The translations under genes were made by a program, and so were the position numbers. A stretch of 64,000 bases of DNA. It comes from Halonatronomonas betaini (GTDB lineage Bacteria; Bacillota; Halanaerobiia; Halanaerobiales; Halarsenatibacteraceae). Positions 36,500 to 46,074 of this stretch are shown here, in pieces (position 1 is the stretch's first letter; each line of letters opens with the position of its first letter). Under the pieces are notes generated by a model that had not been told where the DNA came from, searched no databases, and saw only the letters and a list, made by a program, of their open reading frames with translations. Location of the stretch: positions 1 to 64,000 of the forward strand of contig NZ_JADPIE010000007.1 of NCBI RefSeq assembly GCF_015666175.1, written 5' to 3'.

Positions 36500-39070
36500 T
36501 TAGTTTTGATTGTATTCTTTTAGAGTAAAGTCAAAGTCATATGGGTTATTATTTAGATTAATAGTGCCAGTGGAGCTATAATAGTCTCCATTTTCTATAG
36601 TGTTATTACTTCTGACATCGAGCCAGGTGATAACTTCATATTCACCAGCAGGAACATCTTCAATTTTGAATTGATTGTCAGTGATTGAAACAGTGGTTTG
36701 GGCTACAGAATCAAATCGACTGCCATTTCTGGTTCCAACCATAACATTAACTTGAAGAGCTTCATTTGTTGCCCAGTAAGAATTTACCAGGCCATGGCCA
36801 TATTCTTCATTAAAACCTTCATCGCTCATATCTATAGCTGTATCTCTTAATATATCTCTAACTCTGGAATGAGGTATTCTATCAGCTATCATTAATCCAG
36901 CCAGACCAGCTACCTGAGGGGCGGCCATTGAAGTACCTGATTTGTATTGTAAAGAACTGTTAGGTATTGTGCTGAGAATCTGTGACCCGGGAGCTACAAC
37001 ATCAATCTCAGGGCCATAACTGGAATAATGAGCCAACATTATTTCGTTGGACCTTAATTCAAGTGCACCAACTGCTATTACTTCATCATATCTGGCAGGA
37101 TAACTAACGCCTCTTCTTCCTGAATTACCTGCTGCAGCGACAATGAGTACCCCTTCATTATGGGCTTTCTTTATAGCATCATGAATAGTACTATTATAAT
37201 TTGAACTTCCTAAAGACATATTAATTACATCAACAGGTTTTATAGGTCTATTTTGCATTAAACCTGCTGAATATAAGATGCCTCTTGCTACATCCCAGGA
37301 AGAACCAGAACCATCATCGCCCATAACTTTAACAGGTAACATTTCTACATCCCACATAACTCCAGCAACGCCTCTTGCATTATTTCCTACAGCACCTACT
37401 ATTCCAGCAACATGAGTTCCATGACTATGGTAATCCATTGCATCGTCATTATTGTTAACAGCATTATAACTTTCAGTGACATTTAGATTATCCAAGAGAT
37501 CAGGATGTGTATGATCAATACCGGTATCGAGAATAGCGATTCTTACTCTACTGCTGCCAGTATTATCTCTCCAGGTCTGAGGCAATCTCATAACTGGATT
37601 GCCCCATTGTCTATCGTAATAAGTATCGTTTGGATTTCTGTAGTCTAAAATTTCTAACTGACTATTCTCAGATATTGAAAGAACTTCAGGGTCGTTACTG
37701 AAGAGATTTACTTCCTCTGAAGCTATATTCTTATCAGGCAATTTTACAAGCATAGCATTTAATTCTGGCATATAATCAATAGGCTCGTAGCCATGCTTTT
37801 TAACTTTCTCATTAGCTTCAGATTCAGATAAGCCAGCTCTAAATCTAATAATTAATTCGTTTTTTTCGTTTTTTGTTAGAATATTAGCCTGCCAAATTTC
37901 TTCATTTTCAGAACTTACTGAACTGCCTGTAACGATTGATTCTGGTAAATTATGCTGAAAATCAAAAGTACCAGTAATAGTTATATCGCCATCTCCAGGC
38001 TCCTCAGGCTCCTCTGTATCTTCGTCATCGTCGCCATTCTGGTTATCGTCATCTTCTTCATCCTCATCATCTCCGTTATCGGCTTCTTGTCCGTCTCCTA
38101 TTATAGTAACAAATAACTCAGCAGGATCTCCGACATCAAAATGTATAGTGTACTTAAGAACATGACCGACTTTAGGGTTGTTGCTCATAATTTCGTCAGC
38201 AGTAATAACTAAAGAATTTGTTTCTTCATTTAAGATATAGTCGTTTTTAATATCAACGTCATAGTAGTCATCATCAATTTCTGATTCAATATAATCAACT
38301 TCACCTGCTTTATTCCAAGTAATTATTGTTTCAATATCTTTCTGGTCATCAATATTAAAATCAAATTTTGATGGATTAATCTTAGCATCTTCTTCAATTT
38401 CATTTTCCACAATATTTATAGTAAGTAATGAATCGCTGCCTTGATCAAAGCTAATAAATATTTCTACTTTATCTCCTTTTTCGTAATTAAGGAAGTATTG
38501 TTTGTCAATTATTAAAGTACTGTTTGCCTTATTAAAAGTTGTTAAATTACTATCAAGAAGATTTTTTGTATCAAAGCCATCATCACTTAAAATTCTGTAT
38601 AAACCTTCGACGTTATTAGAGCCGTTCCATTCAATACTGGTATTAATATTTTCAGGATTAGCTAGATTGAATTCTCTAATATTAGGTTGTAATTTTGCAC
38701 TATTTACTTGAATAATATTTATTTTAGCAGGAAGTGCGTTTTCAGTAACATCAATATTTTGAGAAAAATCTTCATAACCGGCTTTACTTATAGTTAATGT
38801 TTGGCTTCCGCTTTTTATATTATTAAATCTTGCGACTCCACTTTCATCAGTATTAGTTGTTTTACCTGCCAGGCTTACTTCAGTATCTGCAAGTTTAAAA
38901 TAATTCAAATCTTCTTCAAAATTAGCTCCAGGCTCATGAACTAGAACATTAAATTCACTGACGGGAGAATTATCGACGATAGGTGAATTAGTACTTGAAC
39001 ATCCGGACATAACAAAAGTGACTGCCCATAATAAAACTAAAATCATATATATTTTATTTTTTTTAACCAT
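36500..39070 (-). CDS. S8 subtilisin-family lipoprotein protease 1 (multidomain)
   Basis: An 856-residue precursor. The lipoprotein signal ends at lipobox MSGC (Cys24). Domains in order: a carboxypeptidase-regulatory-like fold (about 45-115), two CBM_X2-like Ig domains (about 120-220 and 232-325), a very acidic linker rich in D and E, and a fervidolysin-like prodomain (NELIIRFRAGLSESEANEKV). The subtilase domain follows with Asp in AILDTGIDHTHPDL, His in HSHGTHVAGI, Asn in AAAGNSG and Ser in SGTSMAAP. A C-terminal beta domain ends it (GEYEVITWLDV, NGDYY). Likely acts at or outside the cell surface. Two tandem c-di-GMP-I-like riboswitches lie upstream. Confidence 0.9.
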   Translation of the reverse strand: MVKKNKIYMILVLLWAVTFVMSGCSSTNSPIVDNSPVSEFNVLVHEPGANFEEDLNYFKLADTEVSLAGKTTNTDESGVARFNNIKSGSQTLTISKAGYEDFSQNIDVTENALPAKINIIQVNSAKLQPNIREFNLANPENINTSIEWNGSNNVEGLYRILSDDGFDTKNLLDSNLTTFNKANSTLIIDKQYFLNYEKGDKVEIFISFDQGSDSLLTINIVENEIEEDAKINPSKFDFNIDDQKDIETIITWNKAGEVDYIESEIDDDYYDVDIKNDYILNEETNSLVITADEIMSNNPKVGHVLKYTIHFDVGDPAELFVTIIGDGQEADNGDDEDEEDDDNQNGDDDEDTEEPEEPGDGDITITGTFDFQHNLPESIVTGSSVSSENEEIWQANILTKNEKNELIIRFRAGLSESEANEKVKKHGYEPIDYMPELNAMLVKLPDKNIASEEVNLFSNDPEVLSISENSQLEILDYRNPNDTYYDRQWGNPVMRLPQTWRDNTGSSRVRIAILDTGIDHTHPDLLDNLNVTESYNAVNNNDDAMDYHSHGTHVAGIVGAVGNNARGVAGVMWDVEMLPVKVMGDDGSGSSWDVARGILYSAGLMQNRPIKPVDVINMSLGSSNYNSTIHDAIKKAHNEGVLIVAAAGNSGRRGVSYPARYDEVIAVGALELRSNEIMLAHYSSYGPEIDVVAPGSQILSTIPNSSLQYKSGTSMAAPQVAGLAGLMIADRIPHSRVRDILRDTAIDMSDEGFNEEYGHGLVNSYWATNEALQVNVMVGTRNGSRFDSVAQTTVSITDNQFKIEDVPAGEYEVITWLDVRSNNTIENGDYYSSTGTINLNNNPYDFDFTLKEYNQN

Positions 39071-39157
39071 TTTTTTAATCAGACCCTCTTTTATTATATT
39101 TTATTTTTAATAATTAATTTCTGTATATTGTATTTAATTTCTGTATTGAGGCTTCTG

Positions 39158-39388
39158 GGTTAGACGTAACAATCATTTAAGTAATATTTATTGTTAAACC
39201 AGCAAGTTATGTTTTAGATTCCCCCTTAAATGAATTCCTTTGAAAATAAGTTATAATAAAAAAACTACTCCGAAGAGTAGTATAAGTTAAATTCCACTCC
39301 CTCCGGTAGCTGAACCACCCAAATATAAATGGGCTTCAGGCTTTGCGAACCTGCTTTACAACAGGCGTGCCTTTTTCAAAGGAATCTA
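39158..39388 (-). repeat. Duplicated riboswitch-leader block, copy A
   Basis: 231 bp nearly identical to 39483-39710. The block contains, on the minus strand, aptamer, terminator and about 100 nt of further leader. Few substitutions and a small indel (TTATTGTTAAACC versus TTTGTTAAACC) separate the copies. Confidence 0.9.
39256..39388 (-). promoter_or_regulatory. c-di-GMP-I (GEMM) type riboswitch with terminator, copy A
   Basis: On the minus strand: AAAAAGGCACGCC, a CCUG/CAGG stem with GUAA tetraloop, UUCGCAAAGCCUGAAGCCC, and GGGUGGUUCAGCUACCG. These fit the GEMM core order (AAAGGCA, GNRA hairpin, CGCAAAGC, CAG-UUACCG-like end). A CTACTC-TTCG-GAGTAG terminator with seven T residues (39256-39281) follows. 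The aptamer's 3' GAGUGG can pair with CUACUC, so terminator and aptamer end are mutually exclusive. Upstream of protease 1. Confidence 0.78.
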
Positions 39389-39482
39389 TTTAGTTTTTTA
39401 AAAGTAATAATAGATGTAAACTAATTTTATTTTCTATAATTAATTGTTGCATATCGAAATTATTTCTGTTTAATGATTATTA

Positions 39483-39710
39483 GGTTAGACGTAACAATCA
39501 TTTAAATAATATTTGTTAAACCAGCAAGTTATGTTTTAGATTCCCCCTTAAATGAATTCCTTTGAAAATAAGTTATAATAAAAAAACTACTCCGAAGAGT
39601 AGTATAAGTTAAATTCCACTCCCTCCGGTAGCTGAACCACCCAAATATAAATGGACTTCAGGCTTTGCGAACCTGCTTTACAACAGGCGTGCCTTTATCA
39701 AAGGATTCTA
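39483..39710 (-). repeat. Duplicated riboswitch-leader block, copy B
   Basis: 228 bp, the upstream member of the tandem pair with 39158-39388; repeat period about 323 bp. AT-rich sequence without genes lies between them (39389-39482). Confidence 0.9.
39579..39710 (-). promoter_or_regulatory. c-di-GMP-I (GEMM) type riboswitch with terminator, copy B
   Basis: Same core as copy A, with GATAAAGGCACGCC at the 5' side and the same GUAA hairpin, CGCAAAGCC and CTACTC-TTCG-GAGTAG terminator (39579-39603). A transcript for protease 1 starting upstream would have to pass both copies. Confidence 0.78.
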
Positions 39711-39953
39711 TATTTTATTTTGTAAACTAATATTAACATAATTATTCAAGAAGAAGAATGGTTATTACTACCTATATTGTCGAAAAGTATCGAAAAAGAT
39801 TGTAAGAAATGCATTAACATTACTATTAATCATAAATTATAGTATTAATAATAAAATTTATATTTATGCTTTTTGAATAAATAATAGCAAAATAAAAAAA
39901 GCGCCTCCAATGATTTGGAGACACTGCTGAAAAGTATTATAAACTAATTATAT
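39711..39953. other. Gene-free AT-rich interval with protease 2 terminator
   Basis: No credible ORF. The minus-strand hairpin TCTCCAAATCATTGGAGGCG (about 39901-39920) followed by TTTTTTTATTTTG ends the protease 2 transcript. The promoter for the protease 1 leader must lie in this interval or just below it, but I cannot place it with confidence. Confidence 0.6.
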
Positions 39954-41582
39954 TTATTTGTAATACTCCTCTAAAACAAACTCAAAAAGATAATCATCAC
40001 TTTCAATATTTACTTTACCAGTAGAGGCAAAATAATCGCCATTCTCTAATTTGCCATTATCTCTAATATCAATCCAGGCGATTACTTCATATTCACCTGA
40101 AGGAACATCTTCTATTATAAATTTAGACTGATTAAGATCAACTTTAGTTTTGCTAATTATATCATATCCATCGCCATTTTCATTTCCCAGGATAATATTA
40201 ATTTTATTAGCCTGATAAACAGATTTATATGAATTTATCATACCGTAACCGTATGATTCACTATAATCATCGTTTCCAAGTTTAATTGCTGTATCCTGTA
40301 GTAATGATCTAACATCTCTAGCTCTAATACCTTCGCTTAGCATTAAGCCAGCAAGACCAGATACATGGGGTGCAGCCATCGAAGTGCCAGACATATAGCC
40401 AAACTTATCATCTACTAGAGTACTATAAATCAATGATCCAGGAGCAGTTACATCTATCTCAGGTCCATAATTGGAATAACTTGCAACCCCAGGCATATCT
40501 GAGCCATTTTCTTCAAGGGCTCCTACAGCAATAACCTCTGGGAATGCAGCAGGATAAATAACTCCTCTGGAGCCATTATTTCCAGAAGCAGCGACAATTA
40601 TTATGCCTTCAGCAGCAGCTCTTTCAATAGCCCTTTCTAGAGTTTTAGGGACATGATTAGGATCACTCATACCTAAAGATAAATTTATAATATCAGCAGT
40701 CTGCCTTGGTTGATTATCTAAAAGACCGGCAGCATAAAGAATTCCCTGGGCTAGAGACCATTCAGAGCCATTTCCATCATCACCTAGTACCTTTACAGCC
40801 ATTAATTCTGATTCCCACATTACTCCGGCGGTACCATTGCCATTATCTCCTTTAGCACTAATTATTCCAGCAACATGTGTACCATGATTATTATAATCCA
40901 TAGCATCTGAATTATTATCAATAAAATTATAACTCGAATCTTTATCTATAAAATCAGCCAGTTCAGGGTGGTTATAATCTATGCCAGTATCAAGTACAGC
41001 AACTCTAACCCTGTCTGAACCTGTTGTCTGTCTCCAGGCCTGAGGAAGTTTAATCGCTGAAGCTGCCCATTGTCTGGAAAAATTATCATCATTAGGGATT
41101 ACGTAATCCTGGGTGGTAAAAATATGGTTGGGCTGGCTTGACCTAATATCAGAAGAACTTTCAGCTGAACTCATTGCTGAAACACGAGCACCATTGTCAG
41201 GAACTTCAACCAGGATTGCATCCAGCTCTGGCATAAAATCAAGAGCTCGGTATCCCATCTCTTCGACTTTATCAATAGCTTCGCTTTTACTTAATCCACT
41301 ATTTAAATGGATTATCATTTCATTTTCAGACTGACTTTCAGTATTTACATTATTTATACCTGAAGAATTACTCAATGAAGAAACAGAAGAAGTTTCAGTT
41401 GTCGTTGTTGAGCTTGAGAAATCATGGTTAATACTTATAATGCCTTCAATATAGGTGCCTTCAGGTTTATTTGTCGAATCAATTTCCTCTGAAAGAGAGG
41501 AAGAACTTGAACAGGCAGATATTATAAATATAAAACTAAACAATAAGGCTGCAAGCGCAAATAATTTAGTATTTTTTTTCAA
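39954..41582 (-). CDS. S8 subtilisin-family lipoprotein protease 2
   Basis: A 542-residue precursor starting at TTG 41582 (MKKNTKLFALAA), with lipobox ISAC (Cys24). Choosing this start places AGGAGGT just upstream; the frame is open 14 codons further. A Ser/Thr-rich spacer precedes the prodomain (NEMIIHLNSGLSKSEAIDKV). The catalytic triad is seen in AVLDTGIDYNHPEL, NNHGTHVAGI and SGTSMAAP. The C-terminal beta domain has GEYEVIAWIDIRDNGKLENG. It lacks the Ig domains of protease 1. A single c-di-GMP-I-like riboswitch ends 42 nt upstream. Confidence 0.9.
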   Translation of the reverse strand: MKKNTKLFALAALLFSFIFIISACSSSSSLSEEIDSTNKPEGTYIEGIISINHDFSSSTTTTETSSVSSLSNSSGINNVNTESQSENEMIIHLNSGLSKSEAIDKVEEMGYRALDFMPELDAILVEVPDNGARVSAMSSAESSSDIRSSQPNHIFTTQDYVIPNDDNFSRQWAASAIKLPQAWRQTTGSDRVRVAVLDTGIDYNHPELADFIDKDSSYNFIDNNSDAMDYNNHGTHVAGIISAKGDNGNGTAGVMWESELMAVKVLGDDGNGSEWSLAQGILYAAGLLDNQPRQTADIINLSLGMSDPNHVPKTLERAIERAAAEGIIIVAASGNNGSRGVIYPAAFPEVIAVGALEENGSDMPGVASYSNYGPEIDVTAPGSLIYSTLVDDKFGYMSGTSMAAPHVSGLAGLMLSEGIRARDVRSLLQDTAIKLGNDDYSESYGYGMINSYKSVYQANKINIILGNENGDGYDIISKTKVDLNQSKFIIEDVPSGEYEVIAWIDIRDNGKLENGDYFASTGKVNIESDDYLFEFVLEEYYK

Positions 41583-41623
41583 GATTGTTCGGACCTCCTG
41601 AATAACAATCCTGAATAAAGGCA

Positions 41624-41755
41624 ATAAAAAAACTACTCCGAAGAGTAGTATTATAAGTTAAGCTACTCCCTTCGGTAGCTGAACCACCCAATAACTATTG
41701 GGCTTCAGGCTTTGCGGACCTGCCTTACGACAGGGGTGCCTTTATCAAAGGATGT
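41624..41755 (-). promoter_or_regulatory. c-di-GMP-I (GEMM) type riboswitch with terminator, copy C
   Basis: Minus strand: GATAAAGGCACCCC, CCUGUC-GUAA-GGCAGG, UCCGCAAAGCCUGAAGCCC, GGGUGGUUCAGCUACCGA. Terminator CTACTC-TTCG-GAGTAG plus T run at 41624-41649. GGAGUAG at the aptamer 3' side is fully complementary to CUACUC of the terminator. A TATAAT lies about 45 nt upstream (near 41795). The sequence has diverged from copies A and B mainly in loops and stems, keeping pairing. Confidence 0.8.
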
Positions 41756-41838
41756 TATTAAATTTTTAAAACATATTTTTAATCTTTGGATTCATTATAT
41801 CATAAAGATAAAAAAATGTGTATAATATTAAAGAATTA

Positions 41839-42066
41839 TTATTTGTTATCCAGAGAAAATAGTCCTAATTCCTTAGGTTGATAATCAGGAAAAATTTCCA
41901 CCAATCTTGTTATCAGAGCATCATACTCTATTTTTTCAATATCTTCAATTAACTCATTGACCTGATTAAACTGCTCTCTGGTTATATCTCCCTGGTCCTT
42001 AAGGTCGGCATAAGCTGAAAAGAAAGCTGTTAAAGCTTTAAGCTTGATACTTTCATCACTGGGCAT
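41839..42066 (-). CDS. Small protein of unknown function overlapping the dnaB end
   Basis: A 75-residue acidic helical protein (MPSDESIKLKALTAFF, ITREQFNQVNELIEDIEK) whose ATG overlaps the last 11 bp of dnaB. The overlap suggests coupled translation. Family not recognised. The same frame is open far into dnaB, but that upstream part is only the dnaB shadow. Confidence 0.55.
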   Translation of the reverse strand: MPSDESIKLKALTAFFSAYADLKDQGDITREQFNQVNELIEDIEKIEYDALITRLVEIFPDYQPKELGLFSLDNK

Positions 42067-43408
42067 TTGGGATCGCATCCTCATAAGACATATTCTCAGG
42101 ATCAACAAAACGGATATGATCCTCATCGAAATGGAGGTTAACCAGTCCAGTCTGGCCAGTTCTCTGCTTGGCAATAATAATATCGGTCTTACCCTGGGTT
42201 CCTTCAAGTTCTGCCTTTTCCCTGGCAGCAGCTGAAGTATGAGCCTCTCTATAAAGGAAGATAACTCCATCAGCTATCTCTTCAATATTTCCTGAATCAC
42301 GAAGATCAGAGAGCACAGGCCGTTTATCCTGTCTGCTTGTAAAGCTACGGCTGATCTGTGATATCAATACAATCGGGACCTCAAGCTCTGAGGCCATATT
42401 TCTCAGCTGGAGTACGATTTCACCGACAGCTCTGGCTGTATTCTGAGCACTATCTTCAGGTAATTTGACCATCTGGAGATAATCAATAATTACTAGCCCC
42501 AGCTCATCTAGCTGTGACTTAAACTTTCGCAATCGGGCCCGAATCTGGGCAACATTCAAACCACGCTCATCAGAGATCATCAGCGGATATTCATGCATCT
42601 TATTTAAAGCACTTGAAATCTTCTCATCCTCAGAATCACTGGTTTCTCCCTGACTGTATTTCCAGGCATTAACCATTGCTTCCTGAACGATCATCCTGTC
42701 AACGATCTCCTGGGCCTCCATCTCAAGTGAGATAATTCCAACAGGAATATCCCGGCGGAGAATATTCTGTGCAATATTAATAGCAAAAGCAGTCTTACCC
42801 ATAGAAGTGGAAGCAGCAATAACATTCAGGTGGCCTTTCTTGAAACCCCCTATCATTCTATCCAAACTCATATAACCGGTCTGAACCCCGGTATCAGTTA
42901 AATTATTCCGACGGTCAATATAATATTCATAGGATTTTATTAAGGCCTCTTCCATAGAAAAGATATGTTTTTCAAGATCACTGGCCTCACTTGTCGCAGT
43001 GAAGACAATCTCCTGGGCCCGGGATTGATACTGGTCAATAGTTCTATCAGGATCATTAGCCAGCTCCTGGAGCTGGTTGGCTGCCTGACGCAGAAGTTTT
43101 TTCTGATAATCTTCCTTAATCAGGTCAATAGTTGGCTTTAATTCTTCTCTGGAGTTATAGCCAGAAGTAAGCCGTTCCATGATCTCTTCAGGATCATTAA
43201 CAAGATTACCCTCTCTAAGTTTTAATAATAACTTTGTCCTGGAGATCCCGCCATCCCGTCTAAACTGTTTGAGTAACTCCTCGTAAATCAAACTTGCCTG
43301 AGGATTATTAAAATGTCTATTTTCCAGTTCATCAGCAGCTTGATCGATCTGGTCTGGATACTGAAGCAGAATCCCTAATAATTGAAATTCATGGTTGTTC
43401 TCTGGCAT
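42056..43408 (-). CDS. dnaB: Replicative DNA helicase DnaB
   Basis: A 450-residue hexameric replication-fork helicase. The N-terminal collar domain is about 1-100. The RecA-like domain has Walker A AASTSMGKTAFAINIAQN, Walker B LGLVIIDYLQMV and QISRSFTSRQDKRPVLSDLR. AAGGAGGT precedes the ATG. It is transcribed with the DnaD-like loader gene, away from purA. Confidence 0.97.
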   Translation of the reverse strand: MPENNHEFQLLGILLQYPDQIDQAADELENRHFNNPQASLIYEELLKQFRRDGGISRTKLLLKLREGNLVNDPEEIMERLTSGYNSREELKPTIDLIKEDYQKKLLRQAANQLQELANDPDRTIDQYQSRAQEIVFTATSEASDLEKHIFSMEEALIKSYEYYIDRRNNLTDTGVQTGYMSLDRMIGGFKKGHLNVIAASTSMGKTAFAINIAQNILRRDIPVGIISLEMEAQEIVDRMIVQEAMVNAWKYSQGETSDSEDEKISSALNKMHEYPLMISDERGLNVAQIRARLRKFKSQLDELGLVIIDYLQMVKLPEDSAQNTARAVGEIVLQLRNMASELEVPIVLISQISRSFTSRQDKRPVLSDLRDSGNIEEIADGVIFLYREAHTSAAAREKAELEGTQGKTDIIIAKQRTGQTGLVNLHFDEDHIRFVDPENMSYEDAIPNAQ

Positions 43409-43428
43409 TAAAACTTACCTCCTTCTAA

Positions 43429-44511
43429 TCATTCTGGTTCTTCCCATTCAAGGTTGTCCCAGCTTAAATCACATGTAAAATTATCTTCCTCGGTTTCTTC
43501 ATCTATATTAATAGTTTTGTCTGCAGTATTTTTACCATTAGCTTTATCTCGATGGTACTTTTTACTTCTTTCATTGAAAAAAGCCTCAGCCTCTTCAGTA
43601 TTTTGAATACCTGCATCCTTTAAAGGTTTAATATAATTCCTTTCAATATAATCAAGGGAAGGCCGGCCATCCCGTTTCTGTTTAACAGCTTTTTTAACAG
43701 CCCAGCAGGCAAGTTGCACAGAAAGCCCCTGACCACCTTTAAGCCAACTTTGTAACGTCTCAAGTTGAATAGGATTTAGTTGATGATAATTCTTAAAACC
43801 ATAAATTCTGGCCAGTTCACGGGTCTCCCGGTATAGTCTATCATATTCCTGGAGCTTTTCAAAGCTAAAAATCTCCTTTTCATACCAGTCAGAAATAATA
43901 GCCCGTAAGTAATAATGAGCTCTCTCATGGGGGTTCTGTGGATGCTCCAGCCATTTATGGACCCTATTTAAGAGCTCTTCTATTAAAGCTGGAGGGAAAT
44001 CATCGCACCAGCGGCTAATCTCAGCTCTAGCCTGTTTTAGAGCTTGAGAATCAGGCTGGCCAGGAAAAAACTCTAAAAGTTTCTTAACTAACTCGCTATC
44101 ATCTCTAGCAGCACAGGCATTATCATCGTCTTTCTGGCTAGGCATTAGTCCTGATGGATTTAAAGAGATATAGATATTATCATCTTTATTTAAATTCCTT
44201 AAATCAAGTTTATTCTGATTATCATTTAAATTTTCAAAAATGATAATTTCCCTTTCCTGTAAATATTCTAAACCAGTAATAACCTCATTTAAAGAGCCAG
44301 GTATTAAGCAGTTTAACTCCTGTAAACTTAGCTCTTTCGCATCGACCTCAGCTCCTTTGCTGGCCAGCAATAAAAATGCAGCCAGACTGGAACCAGGAAA
44401 CTGGGTTAAAAAACCCCGGTTGATCAGGTCAGTGCCAAGTGAAACTGTCCTGCTTGCCGGGGATCCTTTAAAAGAAATACCTTCCTGCCTAAACCAGAAA
44501 CCACCATCCAT
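43429..44511 (-). CDS. DnaD-like primosome protein (probable helicase loader)
   Basis: A 360-residue protein. The N-terminal winged-helix-like region (SFKGSPASRTVSLGTDLINR) is followed by a helical middle part. The C-terminal DnaD/DnaB-like domain reads QLETLQSWLKGGQGLSVQLA, then SLDYIERNYIKPLKDAGI and TEEAEAFF. Such proteins load the replicative helicase in Firmicutes, and the gene sits 20 bp before dnaB. An acidic C-terminal tail is unusual. Could be named dnaD or dnaB-type loader; the family is clear, the exact name is not. Confidence 0.75.
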   Translation of the reverse strand: MDGGFWFRQEGISFKGSPASRTVSLGTDLINRGFLTQFPGSSLAAFLLLASKGAEVDAKELSLQELNCLIPGSLNEVITGLEYLQEREIIIFENLNDNQNKLDLRNLNKDDNIYISLNPSGLMPSQKDDDNACAARDDSELVKKLLEFFPGQPDSQALKQARAEISRWCDDFPPALIEELLNRVHKWLEHPQNPHERAHYYLRAIISDWYEKEIFSFEKLQEYDRLYRETRELARIYGFKNYHQLNPIQLETLQSWLKGGQGLSVQLACWAVKKAVKQKRDGRPSLDYIERNYIKPLKDAGIQNTEEAEAFFNERSKKYHRDKANGKNTADKTINIDEETEEDNFTCDLSWDNLEWEEPE

Positions 44512-44599
44512 ATCAGGTTTAGCCTCCTTTATAAATAAATTAATTATGTAAAAGTAAAATTATTTCCGAAAACTTTTTAAGCTGTAATATTATCAATTC

Positions 44600-44667
44600 T
44601 TGATCAAACTGAAATTTCCTGCCTATAAATCGAAGTTCTTGACTGTGGCCTATTAATTTGCTACTAT
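44600..44667 (+). promoter_or_regulatory. Two candidate purA promoters
   Basis: TTGATC-18-TATAAA (44600-44629) and TTGACT-17-TACTAT (44639-44667). They lie in the 235-bp divergent gap between the DnaD-like gene and purA. Confidence 0.6.
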
Positions 44668-44719
44668 TATCTTGTAATCAAGCCATTTTTAAAAAGTCTA
44701 AAGTTGTTAGACAATTTAA

Positions 44720-46051
<1,332 letters not shown>

Positions 46052-46074
46052 CTGATTGAAAAGGAGGCGTAATC

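Noticed and set aside
39158-39710. Tandem repeat as CRISPR or insertion-sequence ends
   Set aside because: The units are about 230 bp, contain a riboswitch-terminator structure and enclose no transposase, spacers or short terminal inverted repeats.
42067-42270. N-terminal extension of the small ORF after dnaB
   Set aside because: This part is an antisense-free shadow inside dnaB in another frame and has no plausible ribosome site. The ATG at 42066 fits better.
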